Notes: generated by a model from the letters alone, not told the origin. 21,590 nucleotides of DNA from Gracilaria vermiculophylla (GCA_019155205.2 JAHNZQ020003148.1:547405-568994), one strand, 5' to 3'. Positions 1-9,255 are shown, counted from the first letter of the stretch. Program-made: numbers and translations.

Positions 1-127
1 TGTAAGCTCGAGGTCTCGTTCTGTAAGGAAATACAGGGCGAGGGGGCGTGTTGATAGTTCAAATGGTGAACTGTGCGCCCTGTGTCACAAGAGAGTATAG
101 CGCAAATAGCTCATCTGTTTTCCAACA
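1..127 (+). mobile_element. 3' part of a TRIM-like element (copy F1)
   Basis: Bases 1-48 match the internal tail of the complete TRIM at 9363-9671, with the same order: a TGTAAGCT-type segment, then the polypurine tract GGGCGAGGGGG at 36-46. Bases 49-127 are a 79-bp terminal repeat that starts TGTTGATAG and ends TTTTCCAACA, exactly the length of both repeats of the complete copy. This is therefore the 3' LTR and internal end of a second TRIM whose 5' part lies left of the window. The right flank is GAGAA; the matching duplication would be off-window. It carries no coding capacity. Similarity to the other copy is seen by eye; the TRIM class is inferred. Confidence 0.72.
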
Positions 128-244
128 GAGAATGTGTCAACCGCCGGAGGCCGCGGTTGCATCAAAACCGATAGGAGCCACCCCGGGGATCAAGGAATCA
201 GAAGATGCACCTCAAAAACGTGGTGCAATTTTGGAAAGGGGGAA
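128..244 (+). mobile_element. 3' internal end of a family A element, with polypurine tract
   Basis: This stretch lies directly upstream of LTR A1 and matches the reverse complement of the sequence next to LTR A4 (about 15894-16000). Shared blocks include ACCGATAGGA, GATGCACCT and CGTGGTGCAATT. Homology outside the LTR at both loci shows that it is internal element sequence. A polypurine tract, GGAAAGGGGGAA, sits at 233-244 immediately before the LTR, the expected position for the plus-strand primer. A1 is therefore a 3' LTR and the body of its element has been lost or lies to the left beyond the TRIM. Confidence 0.65.
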
Positions 245-795
245 TGTAGCACGGTGCCTCCTAAGGAAATATGGTGGTATGGCTCAATGGCGTGATATTC
301 CTGAGGAGGCCTCGTATTTTATTAACTGAACCACGTGGTGCATTCTTCCGCTCACGTGCGGTATAGTATTTTTAAGAGACGGTTGACTTTATATTTATTT
401 TAGTTACTTTCTGCAGATAATTACTACAATAGTGATACCTGCCGAGGCGGGCTCCCGGCTCGATTCTTAATCTGCTGGTTGCGCTCCACCTCTGGAGAGT
501 AAAACCAAGTACCCTTGAATCTTCATCTACTATTCCGGTTGGAGACTCTCGTCAATAATTTAGGTTTCTAAGCCGCCTATCCCCAGGTCGCGTCATAGCA
601 GTGCCTGTAGGAGCATTGTCCGCCCAGTGAACCTCCCCCTTCACTTGGTATTTGCGGATCCCCTTTAAGAATTCCCCCGGCTCGCGACAGCGCATACCGG
701 AGACCACCTTTAGGAACACGCATTTTTGGAGTCAACAAAAACTCCTAACGGACGTTGTGCTCTACTACCTCGAAAAGAGAACTGACAGTACCAAA
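245..795 (+). repeat. LTR of family A (copy A1), 3' LTR
   Basis: A 551-bp repeat starting TGTAGCACGG and ending AGTACCAAA (from an original ...CCACA). It matches, along its whole length, the solo LTR at 16323-16876 (direct) and copies at 8045-8536, 15339-15893 and 21465-21590 (inverted). Shared blocks include AAATATGGTGGT, the GC-rich CTGCCGAGGCGGGCTCCCGGC, AAGCCGCC/GATCCCCAGGTCGC and AAAACTCCTAACGGACGTTGTG. No matching 5-bp duplication is seen (left GGGAA, right AATTG), as expected if it is one end of a longer element. It contains an AT-rich promoter-like part around 385-415 but no convincing ORF. Confidence 0.85.
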
Positions 796-867
796 AATTG
801 CTCATGGGAGGCTACCATTCTGAACTAATCTTATCGAAATTTACTGTTATTGAGGGAGGAAAGGCAA

Positions 868-1760
868 AAATGCTTCAAAACTAGAAGGAAATTGAACGGA
901 AAATAAAGAGCCTCAAGGAAAGGAAGCATTCCAGTGCCCGGGATCTTGCCCTTGATCTCAATCAAACTGTAGCCGAAGGAAGAGTAAAACCCCTAGATCT
1001 TAGCGGAGGCTCATCTGGATCAAAGCAAACAGATGATGCGAAGCTGGTCGCGAAGAAGATTAAGAAATCTAATACGAAATGTTTTCAAAGATTCGCGACC
1101 CGACCATTCTCAGACCAGTCCTCAAGATTGGACCAGTCAATGGGGAAAGATAGGCTCTGAAAAGCTTTCACAAATTATTCGACTGTGTCGGCGTTGCTGG
1201 GGACTCGTCCACGGAACCATACTTGGAATATCTAAGAAAGTGTATGTGTTGCAAAATTAGTAGAATGTGTTATAGATTCTGTCGGGATTACATGAGCCTG
1301 ACTTCAACCGACAGTTGAATTCTCCCTCCATCTTCTGATGGCTGTTTGCATGGCAGATATCTCGAGCAGTATGGAGACAGCCAGAGAACTGGAACAGAAT
1401 AATGCCGTGCTGATACCGAAAGTCTATCGCCGAAAATTACATTAGTCGGCGAAGTTGCATCTAGAGCTTGGAAAAGGTCCTCAAAGTCTGCCGCGCAAGA
1501 CGAAGTACGTAGTTTTTTCTCGTTCTATAAAAAAACCACAACCACGTGTGCCAATGTGTGTCATGGACAAGCGGGATATGCGTCCCATCCAGTGGGCGAT
1601 TCCATGTAGAAGCAGGCATATTCAAGTGATATGTAAGCGAAAAAGGCAACATTACGCCAAAAGAATCCTGCTGGATTCAATTCTGAGAAACTTTTTCTCC
1701 GGGCTTTGTGAGATCTATGCCTGGCAGGTCTTCATACAGTCGCCCATTATAGATGAGAGA
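868..1760 (+). pseudogene. Decayed ORF next to LTR A1, possibly gag-like
   Basis: Two overlapping plus-strand frames read like protein but are broken. From about 870 to 1075 there is a charged, lysine-rich stretch (EIERKIKSLKERKHSS and further) with one early stop. From about 1079, in another frame, comes KIRDPTILRPVLKIGP, then after a stop FHKLFDCVGVAGDSSTEPY and further to about 1300. Weak protein-like sequence continues to about 1760. I recognise no family. The basic, coiled-coil-like start and the neighbourhood suggest a gag-type protein, but no zinc knuckle or other diagnostic motif is visible. It could equally be a captured fragment. Which frame is ancestral in each segment is a judgement by eye. 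Confidence 0.3.
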
Positions 1761-1840
1761 AACACTTCTCAGCTGTTGGCTACCATATTCTTGTGAGTCG
1801 TCGGGGAGAAATCTTTCCGCCGAAAATATTTCGAAATGGG

Positions 1841-2577
1841 TGGAGTGCAATACCCCAAAAGGGAAATTACAACTAAAAAGGTTCGAACCACCCTCTCGGG
1901 AGGTGGTTCGGGGGCAGAGACTTCCTCGCGCGAGCCACACGAGCCGGGTGTAACTACAGGGCAGAGCCTTTGCAACCGGTGCAGGAGGAAGATGAGCGGA
2001 GAAACAGGAGATCCGGAAAGCCCTGTGATTGAGGAAGTTTCCGTATGTACGGTGAGATTTTCCCGTAATACGTCGGGTTGTCTCGGCTCCGCCAGGTAAG
2101 ATATTAGGCCGCGCGGTTATCTGGCAAGCCGCATTGAGTGGGTGGCGGACGTAGTCCAAAAGGGGGTAAACCGGAGATCTGGTGTGGGTAACCCTGTACG
2201 AGGGCGAACCCAAAAAATGGAAAGAATAGTCAAGACATTTGTTCTCGGCGCCACGGGCGATCAACTTCCGTAGTCCACGGCATATTTATCCATGGTGGAG
2301 AGAAATACCTGCGTTTGCGGCAAGTTCAAACCAAGAATCTTGCTTTGTGCGGTGTACTAGGCGCGATGGCTGAAGTGCCGTCGTGCAAAGTGCTGTAGGT
2401 CTAGGGCCAAAATGGTCGGAATAAGTAAGTAAGAAAATACGCGAAAAACACTAAATGAACTGTGCAAGACAGGCGCCAACCGGCGCTTATACTGTCGTCG
2501 GTTACGCACTCTTTCCGCAGTTCCAAAAACCGGACCACATATTTTGTCAGCTAAACACGTAAAATAACGAAGTACCA
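1841..2577 (-). repeat. Degenerate LTR of family B (copy B1)
   Basis: Starts at TGGAGTGCAATACCCC, the reverse complement of the family B 3' end, and follows the solo LTR at 14083-14933 block by block: CTTCCTCRCGCGAG, GAGGAAGTTTCCGTA, ACGGTGAGATT, GGGTGGCGGA, GTACGAGGGC and the CAGGCGCCAACCGGCGCTTA hairpin at about 2470. The GC-rich block present at about 14745-14865 in the other copy is missing, after which similarity resumes near 2508 and fades around 2550-2577, so the right end is approximate. No target duplication is visible. On the minus strand the sequence after its 3' end (leftward of 1841) shares TTTCGA with the sequence after LTR B2, which weakly suggests a 5' LTR. Confidence 0.72.
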
Positions 2578-2627
2578 GAGACCGGGACGTGAAGCCCCAA
2601 GTAGCCCAAAGGTTGTGAGGGTAACCT

Positions 2628-2635
2628 TATATAAA
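2628..2635 (+). promoter_or_regulatory. TATA-like box upstream of the element D gag
   Basis: TATATAAA lies about 115 bases before the candidate gag start at 2749, in sequence between the degenerate B1 repeat and the D coding region. It could be the promoter in a 5' LTR of D whose ends cannot be seen. Only the motif is directly visible. Confidence 0.35.
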
Positions 2636-2748
2636 CCCACCAATCTACCGGAGCTACTAGAAGCTCCCGGCAGACTTGTGCCGCATTTGCTGTTTAAGCT
2701 TTGCTGAACGTTCTCACACTGCGTTTACGACAAACGAACATCGACCAC

Positions 2749-3700
2749 ATGTCGGAAGTTCAAGTCACAGTTATGGGCCCAGAGAATGATCACAGCAAGC
2801 ATAACATGCTATTTCCACCCAGATTCCAACATGGTACCGACAAGCTACTATTTCGAGAGGCTGTCTTAGAGTGGGCGGAAAATTTAGAAGCACGTGCTAT
2901 CTTTGGCGACAGCTGCGCAAAAAACAGAAGCCAAGACACTTGCTATGACTCTCTACCGATCGCTAGAATTTGAAAAGAAGTAGATTGTGAAGAAAGCAGT
3001 AAGAAAAGGGGAACAAAGATTGAACTTCAAAAGCCCCAAAGATGTGTGTCAATCAGAAGTTGTCAGAAAAATTGTCAACTTAGTGGCAGAGGATTCAACC
3101 ACAGACCGTCTAATCAGAATGGTCAGGCTTCGTAAACAAGCTCACCTTTGCAAAAGAAAGGTATCGGAATCCATCCTCGAGTATTTAGACCGTTTTACAG
3201 GACCGGCTATGTCATATCTTAACCTAACAAGTTCGGACCAAGACTCAAGTGAAAGCCAGCATCTAGCTATATCCTGGCTCTAAAATGCTAGACAAACGTC
3301 CCAGACTTTCCCAAATAATATGAAAAACGTTGGGACGGCCTCCAAAAATAAGGCAAAGGACCCTGAGGCCATTGTTTCTATCAATCTGCAACACCTAGAA
3401 GCAACTGACCAAATACTCAGAGATCTCAAAGAAAACTTTCCGAAGAAGACCATTCAACAAAAATTCAATTCCTGTTTGGAAGCTGTCCAAGCCATCATCC
3501 AGCAATACTCTCGTGATCATGATGGAGACAGGAAAGTTATATTAATAGGACTTCAAGATGTGGTGAATGCTCTCAGTGAGCCTCAAATAGAGGATAAAGG
3601 CCGCGATAACAGACCAGCAGCGAAAGTCAGAGGTGAAGACTATAGGGCCCTTATGAACTCTACTTGCCCTTAAAGAAAGAAAAATAGACGCAAACGAGAT
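2749..3700 (+). pseudogene. Element D, gag-like region (decayed)
   Basis: The likely start is the ATG at 2749 (MSEVQVTVMG). This frame runs to a stop at about 2973, and coding continues in another frame from about 2987, so a frameshift separates them. The second frame then carries gag, protease and integrase to about 5017 with scattered stops. Gag-like features are its place before a protease, a helical charged domain, and ESILEYLDRFTGPAMSYL at about 3170-3220, which resembles the packaging core of retrotransposon capsids. Stops occur near 3281 and 3671. No zinc knuckle was found. Continuing in frame to about 3900 is a Lys/Arg/Ser-rich stretch typical of a nucleocapsid-like linker. Assignment to gag rests mainly on position and order. 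Confidence 0.5.
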
Positions 3701-3859
3701 TTTCACGAAAAAGAAAACATCCAACCGCGCTCGAAGCACATGGAAAACAAAAACTTGAGCGATTACAGCAAGAATAAGGATAACCAGCACAGTGGATCTT
3801 TTTCACAGACACGAAATCGCTCCCACAGCGATGAAAAGAAGGAAAAGAAGCCCATTAAA

Positions 3860-4190
3860 CGTTTTTTATCAAGGGATTCGGTGATTCGTAAGGATCCGAA
3901 TCCGATACTGGACGAAGGTAGCCCAACTTTATCGGGTGGCCTATAGTCCGCAATGTGGGTTTGTGAATTGTTGAGTATAAATTTAAAACCTTAGAAACCG
4001 AGAAAGGTATATCAGAGAGGATGGGGTCACGAGTGCGTTGAGGCGGAACCGGTTGTATGCTCATGAACACTATCCAGCCAAAACACGAATGATAGACCCA
4101 CATATCTCACTTTTGACTTGATTGACGATGAGTCTCCTCTGAGGATTGGATTAGATGTTAAGCAGTACAGCATCACAAACGTTCACCAAA
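3860..4190 (+). pseudogene. Element D, aspartic protease-like region (D-E-G)
   Basis: In the same frame as gag, PILDEGSPTLSGGL occurs at about 3900-3944. Its hydrophobic-hydrophobic-D-x-G-x-P layout fits a retropepsin active site, with Asp at 3911-3913, but the residue after Asp is Glu where Ser or Thr is usual. A stop follows directly (3944), then an eroded stretch with further stops. FDLIDDESPLRIGLDV at about 4107-4155 fits the end of such a domain: the conserved I-I/L-G-x-D that packs against the active site in retropepsins. The enzyme would have cut the gag-pol polyprotein. Whether D-E-G is ancestral to this family or a late mutation cannot be told from one copy. Confidence 0.5.
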
Positions 4191-4329
4191 CTCCACCGAC
4201 ATTAATCATCAAAAGACCTTCAGACAGGAGTCAGCGTGTTTTTGAAATATATCTGACAGGAACGAAATTGACGGAAAAGCGTTCGAGTTTGATGATCGTC
4301 CCCTCAGAAAGAACGATGATGAATAAATA

Positions 4330-5017
4330 CACCAGAAAGATCAGACTTAAAACGTTAGCAAAGCTTTTGCATAGGTTGACACACGCACCACCCACCGAAT
4401 TCATGAACTCATGTCGCAGAGCTGGAACAGCAACATAGGACCTCGAAGAAGAAGTAAGAAAGATTCCTTCAAATTGCATCTTATGTTCCAGCGCAGAACC
4501 GCCAATCCCATCCAAAAAGGTGTCAATATCACACTTGAACGAGGAATTTAACTTTAAGACACAGGTAGACTTCACGTTGTGCACCATCAGAGACACGAAG
4601 TATAATGCCTTGCACATGGTAGACGCAGGTACTAGATACTCCGGAGCTACAATCACACAAGATAGAAACGCGAGCACTATCATATTCGTGATACAATGCG
4701 AATGAATACATTAACATTGGAGACCCGACTCTTGATCAGCAGGCGACGAACTCAATTCCAATGCTGTAAGCAAGTTCCTCTCCAGACTGAATATGAGGTT
4801 CAGACCGCCGTCCAGTTCGAAGAAATACAAAACATGGAGGATCTCGGCTGAGCACCCTTGTGGATACGTCGATGCCGACGGTTATCATCGCGCCTATGTG
4901 GAGGGTGACTTCATGGTAGATCACGAATCCACTGCTAAGCTCGACGATATCATCCCCGGGTCTGGTCAAGCCAACTACAGGATAGACGAGGCGCCCATCG
5001 TGGAAAAAACAGCTTGA
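4330..5017 (+). pseudogene. Element D, integrase (zinc-binding region and core, decayed)
   Basis: Same frame as gag and protease. LAKLLHRLTHAPPTEF followed about 45 residues later by NCILC matches the HH-CC zinc-binding region of retroelement integrases. The catalytic core starts with FKTQVDFTLCTIRDTKY and LHMVDAGTRYS (the first catalytic Asp of the MVDAGTRYS type). After stops at about 4703-4735, the segment LNSNAVSKFLSRLNMRF fits the region after the second catalytic Asp, whose own residue is eroded. The rest to 5017 is open but unrecognised. Integrase follows protease directly with no RT between them, the order of Ty1/copia elements, although the sequence is not a close match to plant copia proteins. 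No RT was found downstream. Confidence 0.6.
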
Positions 5018-5560
5018 TAAAGGAAGACGCCCTGCGTAACGGAAGCGCTGCCGCCCCGGTGGATAATCCTGAAGACATTACTCCGGTTCCCTTCCGTGGC
5101 GCACGCCAACCCGGGTGTTGGATGAAGTGCCTGTGCTGTCCCTGACAACTTAATGTTCCGGGGACCATGGGCTGCGATGAATGTTGACTCTGTATGGTAC
5201 ACGTGTGCAGGTGTGCTACTCGGCACGTTGTTCACTACCATATGGTTTCCAGGTGTACACATTGCAAACTCAGCCTAATGTATACCGGATATATTTTAAT
5301 GTAATGTGCCTCGTCATGGGAACTATACACACACATTGCTGTATGGACACGAGTGGTGGTGGAATACAGAGAGTGTAAGGTGGTTGAGTGAATTTGTGCA
5401 TTGTCATGGTCTCGTGAGTGTACGGAACTGTCATGCCTTGTTGTGCCTTGCTGTTGTAAACATTATTGAATTGTGGCTAGTACATTTATGTCTTGTTACA
5501 ATATGATTGGTAGTATTGAGTGTCTCGCTTTTGTAGTGTAATTTCTGATGCAACCTAGTC
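5018..5560. other. Stretch without a recognisable gene
   Basis: From 5018 to about 5160 the sequence is GC-balanced with only short random frames. From about 5170 to 5560 it is T- and G-rich on the plus strand, with repeated TTGTG/TGTTG words and no persuasive codon pattern on either strand. It looks like LTR or untranslated sequence leading to the TATA-like site at 5577, but I found no second copy in the window to define its ends. Confidence 0.35.
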
Positions 5561-5576
5561 GGTGCGACTGAACCGC

Positions 5577-5584
5577 TATATAAG
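5577..5584 (+). promoter_or_regulatory. TATA-like box
   Basis: TATATAAG lies 121 bases before the ATG at 5698, after the T/G-rich stretch. This spacing fits a promoter in an LTR or leader driving the decayed ORF at 5698-6118. Only the motif and spacing support it. Confidence 0.35.
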
Positions 5585-5697
5585 TCGTGGTCGAGGTACC
5601 TCCAAGTAAATCCAAGCTAGAGCTGGCGAACATTCCTAATATCCCTCCAACCTTCCCTTGCCCCTCTGACCTCCAATACCGGGTGACTCCGCTCTCC

Positions 5698-6118
5698 ATG
5701 GCGGAAGTTCCCGATTTCTCCGTGTCTCCTACGGGGTAGGCACCTCCAAGTGACGTATCCGCGATGTTCCTCTGAGAGGTCAGGCTTCGCCCTACCAAGA
5801 TTTCGAGGTATGTCGCCGCAATGCGGGAGGCCCTTAAAATCCGCCTTGGCAGGAGTACCCGGTCATTGGAGAGGCAGAGGCAACCGCTCAGCGTCATGAG
5901 GACTTTCCCGGATAGAGTTGCAGCGAAAATGCGTGCGACTTGCTTCGTCCAGCAGAACGCCTTGCTGGCTTCTTTTCTTGCACTTGTTCTTCGCTCTTGC
6001 GTAAGCTCGCCTCGTGCAATGTGTTACATGTCCAAAACTTTGCCATCATCGATGGAAAACCCGTGCTCATAACGTCTTTCATTGGTGAAGGAAGCCATCG
6101 AGCTGGGTGAAAACTCAT
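5698..6118 (+). pseudogene. Decayed plus-strand ORF, possibly a gag start
   Basis: The ATG at 5698 opens MAEVPDFSVSPTG, followed by an in-frame stop (about 5737), APPSDVSAMFL, another stop (about 5767) and then an open arginine-rich stretch from EVRLRPTKISRYVAAMREALKIRL onward to 6072, all in one frame. A decayed coding sequence is more likely than chance because protein-like composition persists across two single stops. The likely N-terminal start, the TATA-like site before it and the surrounding elements suggest a gag-type protein, but no domain is recognised. It meets the minus-strand element C end to end near 6120, so one of the two was probably cut by an insertion or rearrangement. Confidence 0.35.
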
Positions 6119-6123
6119 GATGG

Positions 6124-6420
6124 TTAAAATGGGCTAAAAGAAGATGGGAGGTTGAGGTCATGTTCCACTCTCAACGTCCGCGCTTCACGGTTGGGTGGAG
6201 TTCCTTCCGTTCTTGCGTATTCTTTTCCAACTTGGGACTGGTCCAGTGTGTCTGGCAGAGGGATTCTTGCCTTTCGGTGGTACTGCAAAGCCATCGAGCG
6301 GGGTAGTTGCTTGATTGGCTCTAGCGTATCCCAAATCGGGTCATATCCGTACCAACGGACTTGGTACCGGACGATTCGCTGTAGGTCCATTTCGGGCCTA
6401 ACAACTTGGTTGAGGACGTA
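6124..6420 (-). pseudogene. Element C, chromodomain at the end of pol
   Basis: On the minus strand, EYVLNQVVRPEMDLQRIV then YQVRWYGYDPIWDTLEP and IKQLPRSMALQY match the chromodomain fused to the integrase C-terminus in Ty3/gypsy chromoviruses: a beta strand, the VRW-x-GY core, the D-T-x-EP turn and a C-terminal helix. The aromatic-cage positions are only partly kept (WDTLEP where WDTWEP is common). In this group the domain binds histone marks or chromatin proteins and steers integration. A stop (TAA) lies directly before EYVLN and separates it from the integrase upstream. After the domain the frame runs to a stop near 6124. Confidence 0.75.
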
Positions 6421-7150
6421 CTCTTAGATGTACACTTCCGAGCTCTACGGCAATTGTATCACGCGTGGGGCGTTTTGATTCCTCTCGTGGGGCCCTACAT
6501 TCTTTAACAGGGTTTCCGGAGGAAGCATTCGTCCAGATTGTTTGTCTTTCCGATCTTCTGGACGATTCGCCAGGGACTCTGGTAAAGTTTTGGTCTCGCA
6601 CTCGGCTGGACTTCTAGACGAAAAGTTCCGCATTGCGGCTTGCCACTGTTTAGCGGGTGGTGCCACGGCGTCATCGAGGGCGGCAATTATCTGTGCCAGA
6701 ACCGGGTCTGTGAGACAAGCTCGTTAGCGATCGGCTTCCGGGGTATGCATAGGCACCTGCAAGGGTGCGGTATCTGACTTCACTGATCCGTCCGTGTTGC
6801 CGTCCGCGAGTCCTGCCCTTGGCAATTCCGCTTCCGCGTTTCCGCAGCTGTTCCCGTGAGCATGGATTGGTATGGAACCGGCATAAAGTCGTGACGGCGA
6901 GGGAATTCAATCTGCGATTGAGCAGCTGCCTTTCTCTCCTTAGATGGAGCGGCAACTCGACGGTGCACGGTTACCATTGCGTGGGGATACACGCTCCTGA
7001 AAGATGGGCGGAGCGGCGTGAGCTGGTGAGTCGGCGGAGCCGGGACGCCCGCCAGTTGCGGAAGGTCCAAAAATGCCCCCGCTAGGCTACAAAGCACCAG
7101 AGGTTGAGAAACCATGGTGTTAGTAAGGCCGGGTTCCATGACACAAGCAT
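6420..7150 (-). pseudogene. Element C, linker between integrase and chromodomain (eroded)
   Basis: This stretch is unusually long for the distance between the GPY/F module and the chromodomain of a chromovirus, and is full of stops and frame changes on the minus strand. Short open frames exist on both strands, but none keeps a family pattern. The start (about 7150-6780) is open, Pro/Arg-rich and in the frame of the GPF module. It may contain a small insertion that I cannot delimit. Confidence 0.35.
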
Positions 7151-8044
7151 CGTCGGTTGGTGAAACCTCATTTGAGGGAGGAGGTGCTTGAAGGATGCCG
7201 TCGTGGGACAGGCACCCCTGTTTCTCTCTATTGGCCACTACCCTTGTGTAGCTATCGGAGAGCACAACCCTGAATGGGCCTTGAAAATCTCGTTGTGGAA
7301 AAACAAGTAAGTCCAAGGGTTAACACGCTCTTGCGGGTGATCGCACAGATGGTCATCGAATCTCCGCTTATTTGCATCTTGAGCGCACTCCATATCCTTC
7401 TCGGCAACCGGCACGAGTTTGGAAAGCCAATCCTTCCACCGCAGGCGGTATTCGATGTCTGAAGTGAAAGTATCCGCTTGTGTATGGGGTTCTGATGACA
7501 TGGGTGGAGGTCTCCGCCACAAGATGAGCTCTAGTGGAGTAAGGCCGGTTCTCCAGTGTACCTGCGAATCGTACGCATGTGTCTCGGCATCCGTGAAGAG
7601 ATCGCACGAGGTGGGGTCATCCGAGACATATTTGCGCAGCGACGCCAGTAGTATCCGGTTGAACCGTTCAACCTGCCAGTTAGTTTGCGGGTGGTGGGTA
7701 GCGGTTAATAGATTCTTCAATTCAATTTGCGGCATACCTCTTGAAAAAATCGCGACGTGAATTGCCTGCCATTGTCGGATTACACCTCGACAGGAGGTCC
7801 GTAATTGAACACCCTGCGCGTTGCTGACACTGCTGCAACCACAAAAGCGGAGATCTTCCGTGAAGGAACTGTCCAAACCAGCTTTGAAAAGCGATCGAGG
7901 ACTGCCGTGATTTTCTTCTACTTCCGAATCACCTCAAGAAAGAATTCCACTGCTGGGGTCCAAGCAGTGCAAACTAGAAACACTGTTCTGTCGTGACTCT
8001 TGTAGTTTCTCTAGGAGACTGGCCTTCTAACTCGGGAGACCAGT
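7150..8044 (-). pseudogene. Element C, integrase core and GPY/F module
   Basis: Minus-strand core residues are visible: VLDRFSKL (first Asp at 7894-7896), SDNGRQFTSRFF (second Asp at 7774-7776) and VERFNR (Glu at 7667-7669). The spacing of about 35 residues between the last two is the DD35E pattern. A stop precedes SDNG and a frameshift lies between the core's second Asp and the HPQTN segment, which reads HPQTNWQ instead of the usual HPQTNGQ. Downstream are FTDAETHAYDSQVH and TGLTPLELIL, then after a frame change GPFRVVLSDS and VANREKQ, the GPY/F module (about 7290-7200). Upstream, the frame reaches only about 8040, where family A LTR sequence begins, so zinc finger, RT and gag are absent. 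Confidence 0.8.
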
Positions 8045-8536
8045 TGTGGTATCTTCAGCTCTACTTTGGAGGTGATTGCGCACATCGTTTATAAAGAGTT
8101 TTTGGTGACCCCAAAGGCGCGAATTCTTAAAGGTGGTCTCCGGGTATCATGGTCACGGCCTGGGGGAAGCCTGAAAGGAAGTAAGCTAGCACCAGGCCGA
8201 GAAGAAGGTTCAGTAGGCGGATAATGCTCCGCCAGACGCTTCCATGAGGCAACCTCGGGATTGGCGGCATAGAAACCACACCTGAAAGGATCGTAAATAC
8301 CTGAAGGCATTGGACAAGAGTCTTCAACTGCGAAAAGTAGAAGAAGACTCAAGGGTGCTTACTTTTCTTCCCCAGGAGATTAGGCTCGACCGGCAGATTA
8401 AGTATACTGCCGGGAGTTGGCCTCCACAAGTCTCACTACAGTACAGTAGACTAGCTACCTACACTAAGTAACGAAAATAAATCTAAATTTTACAATCTCT
8501 CAGGGACAACATCACCTTAGGATCCACCGCAATACA
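8045..8536 (-). repeat. Family A LTR, internally deleted (copy A3)
   Basis: On the plus strand it starts TGTGGTAT and follows the reverse complement of LTR 16323-16876 through GTGACCCCAAAGGCGCG, TTCTTAAAGGTGGTCTCCG, GAAGAAGACTCAAGGGTGCTTACTTT and CGAAAATAAATCTAAATTTTAC. It then jumps to ATCACCTTAGGATCCA, which matches the end of copy A4 (ATCACCTCAGGATCCA), so the segment present in A4 between about 15755 and 15865 is largely deleted. It ends near CAATACA (8536). The flanks CCAGT and GAAGA do not match. Its 3' end touches element C's integrase directly, the same arrangement as A6 against element E. Confidence 0.75.
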
Positions 8537-8589
8537 GAAGAGACACGCACTGTGGTAGCGTCTAACTCTCCAAATAGGAGCTGTCATTG

Positions 8590-9255
8590 ATCGTGACCCT
8601 CTCATCTTTAATACGCGTTTATTTAACTCGAAAGGTCTTGGCGACGGTTTTGTACGTTGCTGCCAGCTTCTGGGAAGGAGGCATTGTTTATACTATGGCA
8701 GAAGACCCTCTCTGGTTGTTAGGTGCGTGCGGAGAAAACCAAACTAGTTGGGGCAGAAGACATAACTATGGAAGCTTACCATCAGACACAGGTGGCATAT
8801 AACTTCACGTATAAATCCTCTAGAAAGAGATATGCCCTTTAGGTCTCTGATAATCTCAGTGGCAACAGAAACATTTCCGCAAACGCTTCTTGCTTTTATG
8901 AACAGTAAGGCGCTCATTGAATCGTTGCAAGAGAAGTGTAGCAGTGTTGGTAGATTTAATCATGTATATCGGAGATTCGCGGCTATACTCTTATTGGCCA
9001 ACCTTGGGCTCGAGCCATTCTTTGTGCCTTCAGTGGTGAACACTGCTGATGAACCCTCTTGGGCTTAATGAGCTCGCCCACGAAAGGGCAAAGCTTGTCG
9101 CTCCCAGAACTTTTCGAGAAGTTGTAAACCTCTTTTTGGACTGGTTGAAAATGTTAAAAGATATGGAGCGCACTTCTCCATCAAAAAGGGAGATTCACAA
9201 TCAATTCACCCGTTATTTTGTGAAACAACACGGGGATAACCCAAATTTGCGATGA
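8590..9255 (+). pseudogene. RNase H-like domain remnant, possibly the end of element D
   Basis: Several plus-strand frames give a degraded RNase H fold: AASFWEGGIVYT (expected D-A-S-x-x-G-x-G-G, with the first catalytic Asp lost), SDNLSGN in a shifted frame (the S-D-N motif), then ALIESLQEKC, FNHVYRRFAAILLLA and FVPSVVNTADEPS. The last resembles the V-P-x-x-x-N-x-A-D-x-P-S-R motif that ends the RNase H of several retroelement groups (DIRS-like and BEL-like among them). After a frameshift near 9050 an open helical segment continues to 9255. A polypurine tract follows at 9340. The strand and order would suit the missing 3' end of element D, with element C and LTR A3 between the two parts. No RT precedes it. 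Confidence 0.5.

Noticed and set aside
6765..7760. Plus-strand ORFs over element C
   Set aside because: They are antisense to a recognisable integrase and show no domain of their own.
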